From: Erigeron canadensis
Taxonomy: Eukaryota > Streptophyta > Magnoliopsida > Asterales > Asteraceae
Direction of reading: 5' to 3'
Assembly (NCBI RefSeq): GCF_010389155.1
Contig: NC_057761.1
Location: 8,248,501 to 8,312,500, forward strand
Length of the DNA: 64,000 nucleotides
The notes beneath the pieces were generated by a model that was not told the origin of the DNA, ran no database searches, and was given only the letters and a program-made list of their open reading frames with translations. The translations under genes were made by a program, and so were the position numbers. Every line of letters begins with the position of its first letter. Position 1 is the first letter of the stretch. Shown here piece by piece: positions 9,896 through 22,000 of the stretch.

Positions 9896-12800
9896 TTATT
9901 TGGCTCTGTCTTGAATGATATCAAACCCCATCTCAGTTGGATCAGTTGCTTGTAGTTCATAGTGAATACCTTCCAATACTCTTCTTAGTCCATCCTTGGA
10001 TGTTGCATACAACATTTTGGCTCTTATTTTTGAAGCACTTGGAGCCCTATAATATATGTAACAACATTGATTAGAATTTATAAAGAAATATTGAAAAAGG
10101 CTTTCACTTTTGATTTGATTATTACTTATATGATTCAGTGTGAAAATATTACTACTTATGTCAAAAAGTCGATTTCTTTTTATGACCATTACATTTTTAC
10201 TTTTCATCAAGGTCGTGACACTAAAATCACTACATTTTGTCTCCTCTTTAGGTCTTAGACCAAAGTTTTGCCATTATAAAAATTACAACAACAACAACAC
10301 ACGATCTAAATTCTTGTAATTGCATTACCTCACTACCTTTTTCTTAAACACTAGTAATTATGTTACCTTTTTGTGATGGGAACTTAATCCTAATCTTTTT
10401 TATTTTTCAAAAAACATATTACGAACCTCTAATTAGGAAATACATGTAATTATGTTAAATTTATTTATTTGTAATTTTTCCAAGATACAACAGGTTGCTT
10501 TAAAGTTATTTTTAGCAGTAATCAATTTTTTTAGAAAGTATTAACTTCAGAATGTTATATACTTAATGAAAATAAACATATACATATAAAGCAATAAAGT
10601 AAAGTCTGGAAAGAAAAATAATTAATTTCGTACTCCTAAAGATTAAATTCTATCATTACTTTTCATCCTTTTTCTTTATGGGTGAATGTTCTTTCATTAT
10701 TACCAAATTCACTTTTTGTTTTATGGTGAAAAAGGTCTCAAATTTGAATAGCATGTATATAAAATCATCAAACTACTTTCCTCATCACCAGTTTACTCAT
10801 ATAAAATTTGACATGTTATATTTTTTTTTAGAACATTGACATCTTATATTAATTGCAGCTTATAAATTTAACATGTTATATTAATGGCAGTTTTGTTTGC
10901 CATATAGAAATGATTTGACATACATATACTTACTAAATCAATTAAACCTTAATTAACTAGTTTGTCCTAAAATACAAGAAATCAGGTTTACAATCGAAAC
11001 ATACATTAATAGAAATTTTGTTTACCATACTTGTATATCACCCATTTCGTTTACCATACTTGTATTTCTGGTGATATTTAAGTCACTTTTTAAAAATGTA
11101 TCAATATTCTTTTTTCTTTATTAATTTAAGGATCTTACGATGTCTTTAGAATTATGATTAATTAATTAGTTTTAAAGAATGATTATTTTTGTACAACACT
11201 TCTTTTCGCATGTTAGTAATAGCTTTATTCTTAACTTAATTGCAAAATAGATTTAACAAGAAATGACTTAGAAGTAGTATAACAAAAACTTTACGAAGCA
11301 TAGTAGTCTTTAGGACTATAATTAACTTGCTTGTATAGTTTGTATATGATGGTTCACGGTTATTTCTAAGGACTGTTGATTTTTTTACAACATTTTACAA
11401 AGATTTAACCATTGTTTAAAAGTTTATAACTACCAAAACTTTATAATTAACGAGAGGGGTACCTGCAATGCGGCGGCAGAGCGGCGACGACGGGTGATGG
11501 TGACATTAACAGTGTGGTTATTAATGTAAAGTTAATTGAAATAAAAGATAACATAGTTAATAAAAAGGAACACTTGTGAAATATGAGATTTGTGTAAAGA
11601 TGTTTGATTTTGTGTAAAAATGTTTTAGAGTTTAGGATACATGTGTTAAAAGGTTAGGAGCGAAAAATGTAATTAAATGCTGAATTGTTTAAAGAAAAAA
11701 AAAATTTCTTTTTATTAGAGCATTGATTTAAATTTGTAATTCTAATGGTGGAGTTTTAAGTAGAACTAGCATATCGTGTCTGACACGACACGATAAGATA
11801 CGAACACGATAAGACATAAACACGATAGGGTTAAATACGAGCACGACACGATAGCTAATCGTGTCAGTTTTTTCAAACACGAACACGACACGATTTTTAA
11901 CGGGTTACACGATAAGGGACCTGTTAAGAGACTTGTTAAAAGTTACACGATAAGGGACCTGATAACATATCTTATCGTGTCTTAACGTGTCTTATCGTGT
12001 CTTAACGTGTCCTTAACGTGTCTTTAACAGGTCTTTAACGTGTCTTTAACATGTCCATGTATATACTACTTGTCTTATCGTGTCATATCATGTCTTAACA
12101 GGTCAGGACCTGTTAAGACACGATAACTATTCGTGTCTTAACAGGTTCGGACCTGTTAAGACACGAAACACGTTAAGACCAAACACGAAAAAACCAGGTC
12201 GTGTCGTATCGTGCTAACAGATCAGTGTCAGAAATTGACAGCTCTAGTTTTAAGATATATTTTATATGCATGCCAACTATTTGTAGAATAATAATTTTAC
12301 ATCAGTGCTAATTTATTTATTATATGAATTTAATTAAAAGATGGGGTTAGTATACTAACCATGCAATAAAGAAAATCTTGCTTTTCCGGCAATTATCAAC
12401 GGTGACATAATCGAAATCAAAGACGGCGTAACGACAGTCATCATTCGGGAGCGAGGCAGTGAGATGGGCGTACCCTTCTCCGGCTTTACCAACTTTATCG
12501 ACAGTCACTAGCTTCGATTTTTCGTCGATTTTGAACACGATATACCGAGAAACTCTCTTCCATTTCATTTCCATGAAGGAGTTCTTGCATTCATCCGCCA
12601 CCCACATCCCCGTTGTTGCCTAAATATATATAAAATAATAATTCAAAGATAAATTTAAATGTAATATTATACAATATACAATATCTCGGACTCAGATGGA
12701 GGCCACTCGCTCACAAAATCTATGAAACGTTATACTTTTATTAAATATATATATATATATATATGTATTAGTTTACTCAAAAGTTAATTAATTGGCCCAT

Positions 12801-12938
12801 CAACAAAACATAAATTTCTGCTCCGCCACTAAATGTATATTTGATATAATTGGAATGTATAATTAGACAAATTAATTAAGATGGGATATAGCTAGAGCTA
12901 GTTATGAATATACGTACCATCTTGAAAGCCATAGCCAT
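9896..12938 (-). CDS. ADF5: Actin-depolymerizing factor, subclass III (ADF5/ADF9 type), three exons
   Basis: Exons read on the minus strand are 12938-12918, 12619-12360 and 10046-9896, with stop TAA at 9898-9896. Both introns have GT-AG ends, and the joined frame gives 143 residues, the length I recall for Arabidopsis ADF5. The first exon encodes only MAMAFKM, the N-terminal extension of subclass III. The ADF-homology fold follows with RYIVFKIDEKS, DDCRYAVFDFDYVTVDNCRKSKIFFIAW and the actin-binding helix ASKIRAKMLYATSKDGLRR. The protein ends ELQATDPTEMGFDIIQDRAK. ADFs bind actin filaments; subclass III members are known to bundle filaments rather than sever them, so the same is inferred here. 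Intron 1 is 298 bp. Intron 2 is 2313 bp and has absorbed a hAT MITE and a Helitron end. By synteny it corresponds to ADF9 (At4g34970), though its sequence looks equally close to ADF5. Confidence 0.93.
11451..11700 (-). mobile_element. Helitron 3' end inside ADF intron 2
   Basis: On the minus strand the sequence runs through GCCGCCGCATTGCAGGTACC to a terminal CTCG (11454-11451) followed by T. This terminus matches the other Helitron-like ends in this window (25043 and 39687). The 5' end cannot be located, so the outer boundary given is approximate. Confidence 0.45.
11761..12246. mobile_element. hAT-type MITE in ADF intron 2, 8-bp duplication GTTTTAAG
   Basis: A 486-bp element begins TAGAACTAGCAT and ends ATTGACAGCTCTA. 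The perfect 8-bp direct repeat GTTTTAAG flanks it at 11753-11760 and 12247-12254. An 8-bp duplication with TAGRGCT-like termini marks hAT elements. The interior is built almost wholly from variants of ACACGATAAG and CTTATCGTGTC in both orientations, so it can fold extensively. There is no coding capacity. Confidence 0.85.
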
Positions 12939-13083
12939 GGTGGATGATTGTGGTGCTGTCCGGCGGCTGAGGAAGGAAACGTGTTGTTTACGGTGGTGTT
13001 AACGTGTGAAAGAAAAGGTTGTGGGGATGAAAAGAACGGAATAATGGAGCATGGCGTGGTGTTAGTGTTGGTGTGTATGGAGT

Positions 13084-13090
13084 TTATATA
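13084..13090 (-). promoter_or_regulatory. Probable TATA box of the ADF gene
   Basis: On the minus strand CCTATATAAAC lies about 146 nt upstream of the ADF start codon at 12938. Transcription would begin near 13055-13060 and give a leader of roughly 115-120 nt. The ATG context, CCACCATGGCT, is close to ideal. Confidence 0.55.
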
Positions 13091-13187
13091 GGTATTTCAT
13101 TGTTCGAATACCACTGTAGTTGAAGATAATTACATGTGATAAAAAAATTTAAAACATTTGTTTGTCGATAAATTTCAAAATTTATCA

Positions 13188-13497
13188 TTTTTTTTTTTGA
13201 GAATTTTTATTTAAAGTATTATATCATTTGTTCGCAACAGAGGATCTAGCTTACGTTATTCTAACCGGGTCCGCGCTAAAGAGCTCCTCGTCCTCAATAC
13301 CTAGTAGGAGGAGAAACCTCCAACTAAACCGCTCCAAGGTACGACATTTAAGTGGGATACAATATTGTCCCCTCTACAAGACTTAAACCTATTTCAGTAG
13401 AGGACTTTATTTGTGAAATTTTTTTAAATGTCATTCTCAATTCTCGAACTCGAAACTTACAATTCGTAAAGCTGATGCTCAACCACTTAGCTATAAT
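13188..13497 (-). mobile_element. SINE with pol III boxes A and B
   Basis: Read on the minus strand, box A is TAGCTAAGTGG (13493-13483), an exact fit to the tRNA-type consensus. Box B is GTTTCGAGTTC (13456-13446), 9 of 11 positions, and starts 37 nt downstream. The unit ends in an 11-nt A tract (T tract 13188-13198 on the plus strand). This layout is that of a tRNA-derived plant SINE of about 310 bp. No clear target duplication could be assigned. Confidence 0.7.
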
Positions 13498-13540
13498 GAG
13501 AATTCTTAAATAAAATAACAAAAATATAAGATAAAATTAT

Positions 13541-13650
13541 AGAAATCAATATAAGTTGACACTTGTAAGTATTTGATAATCAATTTGCTAATCATGTGCA
13601 TTGTATAAATTTGACCAATCAAATACTTACAAATATATCAACTTATATTG
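13541..13650. mobile_element. Short foldback MITE
   Basis: Inverted arms beginning TATAAGTTGA (left) and ending TCAACTTATA (right) enclose about 100 bp, with further pairing of AAGTATTTGAT against ATCAAATACTT. TA dinucleotides at both borders would fit a Stowaway-like insertion. Confidence 0.5.
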
Positions 13651-14008
13651 GCGCAACATATACTCAGTAACATACGATTCATCACATCATTAGCAGCTTG
13701 ATTACATACAATAAACCGATTAAAATTATTTCCATACAATAAAATAAAGACTTAAGTTACATACACTTCTAAATACTTATCTTAAAAAAAAAAAAGTCAT
13801 CCAATGTGAACATAATAGTTAGTTATATATGAATTTTAGTTGATTTGGAAAGAGTTTATTTTTTTAAAGTAACTTTTATTCACAAGTCTTCAAACTACCA
13901 CAAATCGTGGAATGACATATATACAAACACTAATAATTACACTTATACATTAAAGAGATTCCAAACTTGCAAACTAATTGAGCAATGCCTCGATTGATTT
14001 TTGTACCA

Positions 14009-14823
14009 TTAGTAACTCGTAGTCTTAATCTCGTAAATGACCTTCTCCACATCAATATTCTTTCTTTTGAATTTCAATTCATTTCTCGCCATCCAAATAC
14101 ACCAACATGCTTCAAAGACCACACCTTTAAAACCTTTCTTCCCTTTTTTTCCTAACCCCATATGTTCTTTAACATAAAATAAGTCTTTAGCAAAAAAAAG
14201 AAAGATCGGGTTATCCTTGCACCATATTCTAGCTTTGTACCATATATCCAAGGCGATTTCACATGAGCATAAAATATGTTCAAATGGTTTCCATTCCTTC
14301 CTGACACATACCACAAACCACACTGTCAAAGTTGCAGTTCCTAGTTCTCAAGACAACCAAAGTCGGTACTTTATCCAATGATACTAACCTGTAGGATGTA
14401 AATGGGTATACAAGATTAAGTACAAGGCTAATGGGGAAATAGAGAGGTATAAGGCTAGGTTAGTTGTCAAAAGGTTGGTGTTGACTTTTGATGAAACCTT
14501 TGCCACATAAAGATGTTGCACTTCTTCGTCACCCATTTTGATCATTTGAACATGAGATTCTCTTTTTCATCGTTCCTTTTCCTCAAGAATTCTTTGACAT
14601 TCCTAACCGAGAAGTTGTTGTCTTTACTTCCTGTCCATACCCATCTATCTTTCCGTTGGTTAACAACAACCCCACTCATCAATCTTCCTACTCCTTCCAA
14701 TTCCCGAAGCTCCTCATAAGTCGATGGTGAACGTGACCATAGACATTCTGACCCAAAAACATTTGTCGTTACACCAACTCTTTCTTTGACAAAACACTTC
14801 TTTTCTTTTTCGAGTTTGAACAC
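14009..14823 (-). pseudogene. Decayed LINE ORF2 C-terminus (zf-RVT region), split by a Copia fragment
   Basis: Two minus-strand pieces resemble the C-terminal part of plant LINE polyproteins. 14823-14542 encodes a DRWVWTGSKDNNFSVRNVKEFL-type stretch. 14329-14009 encodes the Trp/Cys-rich segment with WKPFEHILCSCEIALDIW and CWCIWMARNELKF. The 180-bp gap between them holds a plus-strand Copia RT fragment. Internal breaks and missing upstream RT motifs show a dead 5'-truncated copy. Confidence 0.65.
14388..14510 (+). pseudogene. Copia reverse-transcriptase fragment
   Basis: One frame reads [20 protein letters not shown], then YKARLVVKR, and closes with DETFAT before a stop. This is the N-terminal finger of Copia RT. 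The usual short segment between VVKG and DYDETFAP is deleted. It is only about 120 bp and lies within the LINE remnant on the opposite strand. Confidence 0.75.
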
Positions 14824-15616
14824 TAAAAGGAATGAGCATCATAAAGACTATCACTGCACCAGCTCATCTGTCGAGCCAGAAACGTACATGATCCCCCAAC
14901 CCAGAAGCGTTGTTTTGATTGATGCTAGTACTTATGACATTTTTTTTAGTATTATCGAATTTATTTTTACATATATGCAAAACTTTGGTACAAAGGGATT
15001 AGTTTTTATTTATTGAACAATGCCTATAAAATCCACGGGACGACACTGCTTAATTGAATACCACTCTGTCGTATAGATGCCTGATGGTTGGAGAACAAAA
15101 TGGGCACAACCATTACTCCTTTCATCTCCATGTTTCTTTTATTATTTAAGTGGATGAATAGAGGTAATGAGACATTCCTTACAAATGGTGAAAAAGTGAA
15201 AAATACGGAGTAATAGAAATAGTGGAAGAAAAAAAGTGAGGAGTGGTAAAGGATGCTTTCCACTCTTATAGAATGCCATTTTTTAACTAAAATTGTCTTC
15301 TTAATTTTCTACTTTTCCCCAATATAGTCGGGCTGATGGTTATTTTCTTTTTGTGGCACTCTTTCAAAACTATTAAAAAAATCATCTAACAAGTATGCTT
15401 ATTGTATAAGTGAACAACCAATCACGATTCACATAACAAGTTTCTAAGCAAAATTTACAATCAAACTTTCATTTTCACAAAATGCAAATTCAATTCCTTA
15501 TACAGTAAAGGCTGGGACTTGTAAAGGAGATCATAAATATTGGCACCCGGAAGGATATCAAAGACATACAATAACAATATACTTGATTCCATCAAAAATG
15601 GATTTTAAAGAAAGAG

Positions 15617-15759
15617 GTCGTTTGGCTCCAAAAACTTATGAAAAATTGGTTAAATAAATTTTGAATTTTGTTCGTTTTCATGTTAATTTAACCAACAAAA
15701 CAAAATATCTAAATCTCATTTTATCGGATTTCTATAAACATTGAGAACCAAACGGCCCA
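15617..15759. mobile_element. Probable MITE with GGTCGTTTGG / CCAAACGGCCC termini
   Basis: AGGTCGTTTGGCTC at the left is answered by GAACCAAACGGCCC at the right, about 140 bp apart. This terminus is common in plant MITEs. The flanks are A-rich and do not give a decisive duplication. Confidence 0.5.
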
Positions 15760-16311
15760 AAAAGATAGATGGTCATATATATATAAAAATTCATAAACAT
15801 TGATGTCTCGAATTGGGGATCAACAAGAAGAGGTATCCCATTAGCAGATTTGTATGTGCTTTGATGTTTTCAAATCTGTTTACATTGCACATGATCATCT
15901 TAGTTAATCATGTCAGCATGAATCTCCAAAAAAAATTATTACAAATCTAAAGGCCAAAGTCAACATTAGTTTCCCCATATTAATGTCTAGCAATTTGTAT
16001 AATTGAAATATCTGATGTGCATCCTCATCATCTGAATCATGTACGTGATTAATTAATCAACCTAACTAAAGAACCTAATAATCAATCTAACAACATGATA
16101 ATGACAATTGGCATATTCAAAGGAAGATATTGAGAGATATAATAAGTGAATAAAACATGTCATGCGATAAAATCTTTAGGTTAATATATCATTACTCAGT
16201 CATTATAATTAACCAATCATATTACACATAGGTCTACTCTTACCTTTCTATGACGTATTCAAAGTGTACCATACCTTTTTTTATTGAGTAAAGGGTTAGT
16301 TAACCCGGATG

Positions 16312-16990
16312 GTTTAATTTTTTGAACGGTAAACTTTTATTGATATAAAAATAACATTTCCAGCAAGACACCGAATATGAAAAATTACAACAATTATTGT
16401 TGTAATTCTTATTACTTTCAATATTTGGTGTCTTGTCGAAAATGTTATTTTTATATCACTAAAAGTTTGCCGTTCAAAAAAAAATCAAAAACCAGGCGAT
16501 ATAGTTAATTGCTATATCGACTAAATAATGTACATGCAAGTTGCAACAACCAAAACCCACCGAAGAAAACATGTCATCCCTATCTCTAATTAAACGCCAA
16601 CACAAGATACGACTAGACAGAGATAACTAAATCAAGCATCTATGTTGTAGCCGTACGACGAGAACAAGGATCTTCCAGGCAACAAGTGCCTTTTCAACTC
16701 GGCTTGTCTTCTTAAACTTGAAGGCGAGAAGCTTCAAATGAACATTAGAGAACACAACTTTAATCAATTGGTATTTCATTCTTTTCTTCTGGTGAAATGA
16801 TCTTAAGTTGCATTCCTACCAAATAAAGTGAACCGTAGCTGCCAAAATCAGTTTCTTAGAAACACTTTGGAACGACCTCTTCTTAGCAAATGTCTTAATC
16901 TTACTCATCGATAAGGAATCGACGATTAACGCTTTTTTGGTATTGAGAATTCAAGTACTTTTGACAAGTCGGGGAAAAAAACTCATTGAG
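16312..16990 (-). mobile_element. LINE 3' end with coding remnant and inverted 3' tail
   Basis: The minus strand from about 16990 to 16630 reads as a LINE polyprotein C-terminus (KIKTFAKKRSFQSVSKKLIL, a Trp-containing box, then LLAFKFKKTSRVE) with an in-frame TAG. The following 3' region ends ATCAATAAAAGTTTACCGTT plus an A run near 16318. A near-perfect inverted copy of that tail lies at 16400-16484, so 16318-16484 folds into one long hairpin around ACAACAATTATTGTTGT. Confidence 0.6.
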
Positions 16991-17939
16991 TTATAATATA
17001 TAAACAACTTTAAATATAGGGATATGGGATGTATTTTGACACTCCCCCGTCCTCGTGATAAAAATGGATATGGGATGTATTTTGACAAAAATTTCTATTA
17101 TTTAAAACGTAAATCAATTTTACATCAATGCTAAGAAAGAATATAGCATACCATGTGGCATGTGCTTACAAAGTGATGTTTGTTAATTGATGGATTTACC
17201 AAGACCGTGCACTATTATAAAATTTGTGTATTGTGATGTATTTATAGAAAATGGTGATACATATATCACTTCCCATAACTTATATGATTATGCGTTTGTA
17301 CTTTTACAAGATTTTAGTTCTAATCGGGCGCTTTTCTTTGTAAACATAATGAATAGAGTTTAACTATATTAACCGAAATGATAGAATATGATAGAGTGTT
17401 ATTTTCTGCCCCTGTCAAATAAAGTAAAGGGAGAAGGGAGAGTCTTTCTCCAAAGAGTATTATCACGTAGAAATTTTACATACAAATTCTCAACTAAACC
17501 GAACATTTTTGTGTATTTTGCTTACAACTTGTTTCCAAGATTTGGGGGAAAAAAAGCAAATAAAGAGAAGAACCTTCACTAATAGGCTCCAATTTTCTTT
17601 TGGGTTCAGAAACAACATGTGTATGCACATTGAAGTTGATTCTTATAAATGTAGTCATTAACTTTTGAAAACCTATTATCCTGTCATTCGATGTTCATAA
17701 GGGCTTGATTTCATTTAACTTTAGTGTTTCAATCATACTATTGCCACATGTTATACAACATCCACAAATAATAAAAAGAGGTTGTTCTCATCGCTTTAGA
17801 TAAGCCCAAAAGTGTATATGATCGATATAAACATGAATGCTTGGTTGTCAAAATCGGTTGCCAGTTGGCGATATACTGGGTTGTCCCTTTATTTTGGCTG
17901 GAGGTGGGTAAAGGGTAATCAACTAACTATTGTGAATGC

Positions 17940-18095
17940 CTCTAGGAGCGATGACACTAGAATCCTGAAATGGTTGCGACTTACCTAGACGTTATCATTA
18001 AGGGGCGGAACATGACCAATATGTTTTGGGAGGCCAAGTCAGAACGTGACCAATATGTTTGAGGGACCAAGTTCAATCAATATGTCTTACATAAC
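17940..18095. repeat. Short imperfect direct repeats (GACCAATATGTTT)
   Basis: Three degenerate copies of a ~35-bp unit containing ACGTGACCAATATGTTT and AGGCCAAGT lie in tandem. The surrounding 17000-18900 is AT-rich intergenic DNA with no gene or RNA that I can recognise. Confidence 0.5.
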
Positions 18096-19072
18096 TCTTG
18101 GTATCTATATAAACAAAAAATTTATCAAGTGGATGGAGATTAAGGGTTAGCATACACAGTAGTTAACAAACACTAAAGTCTAACTCACCAAAAGACATTT
18201 AACATATGGAATAAGAGATAAAAGAGACATACCCTCGTGAAGTTGAACAACTATCACCATAATTCAACACGAGTACTCTGTCGATTTCATGTTTGCCTTG
18301 TTTCCTTTTGGAATCTACTTATATCTCACAAAACATTGGCTCATAGTGTTTGGATATTTCTAGTTGTGGGTTGCAGATAGCACATTGTAGGCCAAGTTCG
18401 ATAAGGAAACATTCCTCTGTTTGGATGATACAGGTTTTGCCTGTAATACAATTGTCTTCTTGGGCACAATCTCGATAGATTAAACATACTCAGTAATATA
18501 CATTAAATCAATAGAACATTTTATAAGCAAATACAATTTTCTCAGGCATGGTAGATAAAACCAGTTTCTCTTGGAATCCTGAATATGCCAATAATTGTGC
18601 AACACCAACCTTTAGCCACAGACTCAATATCTAACCAAGCGTTCCACAAAACAGGCGTTTGCATAGCGCACAAGAACATTGTACAGTGCGCATGTGCAGG
18701 CCCTGAGAAAATTCTTTTGTGATGGACTGATGGTTTCTACAACAATAAAGAAGTAAAACAAAACTATTTGTAATGGTACGTAGAAATTTAAATTATAATT
18801 TTTGTATTAATCGTGCAAGTCATCCACAACACAAGAAGAGATCAAGATCAAGCTCAAACTATGTCAAGTGAAAGTCATATCATTTACTAACCCGCATTTA
18901 CTACAATATCGCACTTGTCTACATTTTCTGATCAGTTTACTATGAGATATATCAACATCAAGAAGGAAAAAAAGGGCATGGAGATGATACAAAGCATTAA
19001 TACGAAACTATCTAAAAACCCCCCAACAAAACAAAAACATGCTGTAAAATCTAGGCTATCTCAGTGTCACTG

Positions 19073-22000
19073 TCATGATTCACTTGTTGTACTTCGTAAT
19101 TCACCATTCAACTCGCTTTTTGGGATCTCACCTGAATCAGCAATAATCACCTTTTTACGGGGTTTCCCGCTGTAAGTACCTGCCATGCCTTCTACTGCAT
19201 ACACATTATCCATCCCTTCAATAACCTTGCCAAACACAACATGTTGACCATCTAACCTGAAAAATCAGGGTCGTCTAATGTGAAATTTGACCAGCATTTA
19301 AAGGATAGTTTTTCATAGATATAAGACGTAGATCACTGTCCTAAAATAGTGGTAAAATATCCTTTATTAAAGGATTTTCAAGTTCCGGTGACCTCTTTGC
19401 CTATCCATAAGTGCACTGCTACAAGCTAAGAAGCTTACCAGTAGGCCTTAACTGTGGTGATGAAGAATTGTGAACCATTGGAATCTGGTCCTGTATTAAC
19501 CATGGCCACCATACCTGCAAACATATAGCATTTTAGCAGAACATTACATATGTTATCTAACAATTAAGAATAGTTCTTCCCCGTGGATTATTAATGTAGA
19601 GAAGAAAGTCAAAAACCTGGGTGTGATTGCTTGATTTTGAAATTTTCATCACGGAATGTGCCACCGTATATAGATTCATTTCCCCTCCCATCACGATAGA
19701 CAATATCTCCACCTTGAATCATGAAGCCAGGAATAATACGATGGAATGGTGTTCCTTTATAGTGTAGCGGTTTACCACTAGAACATTTTCCCAATTCTCC
19801 TGCAAGTCATGCAGTTTTTAGTGTTTGGTAAAAGATATACTCCTATATGATATACCATTTTCGAATAATTTATGTCGACATATGAGATTTGGAACACCAA
19901 TTGCTATAAGAAAATCTCATATTGAATAACTAACTTAACTACCCCTGATGTTTATCAACTGAATGCAACAATCACTATGAAAACCATATCAATGAAATTC
20001 CCCAAATTCAAAGATAGTTTTAAAATCTGTATATGATGATGGAAGCTTAATTACCTGTACACAGAGCACGGAAATTTTCTGCAAAGATGAAAACAATGAA
20101 GATTAGTTTATGATAGATAATCATCTCATAATGTTTTTCTAACTTTCTCACTATATGTACGCCAGATGATTTAATACTTATAGCAAATTCATGAAGTCCC
20201 AATAATCTTTTGGAGTAGTTCAGTAAGGGTAAAATGATGGATCAATAAGCTTACTTAGAGGGTGCTGAGATTGCATGTTTTGAAAAGCTTATTAGCTTAC
20301 TTAAATTCTTACAACACAATAAACACATTATACAGTGTTTTGTTGAAGACAAGTACTTATTTACATAGTTTGTGATGATACAAGCACATTTCTATGACCA
20401 CTGAAGATGTTAATTAAAAGGTCTTAAAAACAAGCATAAGCTGAAACTACGCCACAAACACCCTCTTAAATACACGATTAACATTTCAAATATTCAAAGA
20501 GATGTTTAAAAGCTCACCAACAGTTTTTGGCACCACTTCACCATACAATCCAATAACGATTCTTCCTGAAGTAAAACTACATAAGGTTATAACCAAACAA
20601 AAATATCCAGATACTCTCTAAATTGTTATAAAGCAGTTACAAGTTAATATGTCATTTGCTAGCTTAATTTGAAAGTGTCGAAAATTTCCCAACAATATAG
20701 CAACTAAATTCCATCATATATTTAAAACGATCTTCGTTACGGAGTAGTAGTATTAGTTTACATGCTACAGAACAAAACCAGATACCAAGTGTGAAATATC
20801 CTGTATACATTTAATTACCAATTAATTTGCAAAAGGTTGTTCCTTCAACTCTTAACATTCCTATCACAAACAAGCAGGCATGGTAAATGGGCAGATAGGG
20901 TAACAGAGTGAAACGGGTTCAGCTCAAAACAAATAAGTTTTTTGTACAGGTCGGCTCATTTCCCTAAGACACTTCAATGTCCATATAAACATTTTTTGAT
21001 AAAAAACAAATTTAAAGAATGCAATGATTGAAGTGGTTTCATCACTTCAGGCATTCAAAATACATTTCGGATACTTCAACTGTTTCATCTATCAAACAGA
21101 TTTCATACATTTCCCTTTAGGCTAGAATTTTTAAACCCATTTACCCTGAAAGATATACAACCCCAACTTGGCCCATTAATAACAAATAGGTAGACGGTCT
21201 CACCACTTATTAATAATTCAAAACACATGAAATGTAGACGTGAAGGTTGATACCTAAACGTTGCTTATCAATATCAACATCCAGGAATACTCTGTGAGTA
21301 ATTTTGTACACCGCCTCCACTGCATATTCCTCCTAAAATTTAGGTTAAGGGTAACAGAATATTAATAGCTTTTACGAAAAACTGAAAAGAACTTCAGTAC
21401 TCGCATATAAAAATTTTGTGAGAGCAAGAAAAGTAATGGGTGATAACATAGTACTTAACTACTTATGGGCAATGTCTTGCAGATTTACGTAACTTGACAA
21501 CTGAAACACAAATAATTATGGGCTGTCGTTTCTAGTATCAATCAGACTATCCCAGGACATTGAGACCAAACAGTCTCATTTATATTTTAAACTTCAAACC
21601 AAACTTTCCAAGCACCTTAAGACCAAAACTATAAACGATAAACGAAAAGGTTTAAATAGCGCTTCTTTAATTGTGTGAAACGATCACCCATAGGCAAGAT
21701 GCCTTAACATGTACAGTGCTCAAGATATTGCTGTGTTAATCTAGTGCCAACACATAGAAACCTAGTTCCTTTTATTTAAATCTTTTCATTTATTATAATC
21801 TGTCCTGCATCAGAAGAAGTTTTGTCACGAGAACCTTGAGGAAAAGAAAAAGAAAACAAAAACATTGTGCCGAGAAAATTAACATAAACTTTCTAATAGG
21901 GTTTTTTTTTTTTTTTTTTTTTTTTGAGGAGACTTAATCACATTTCTACAGTTTTACATAATCGAAACACCCAACAAAAGGCAACAATTATGTCACATAA

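Noticed and set aside
15024..15263. 79-codon minus-strand frame rich in Phe, Ser and Tyr
   Set aside because: Low-complexity AT-rich DNA including the common repeat motif TACTCCGTA; no evidence for a gene.
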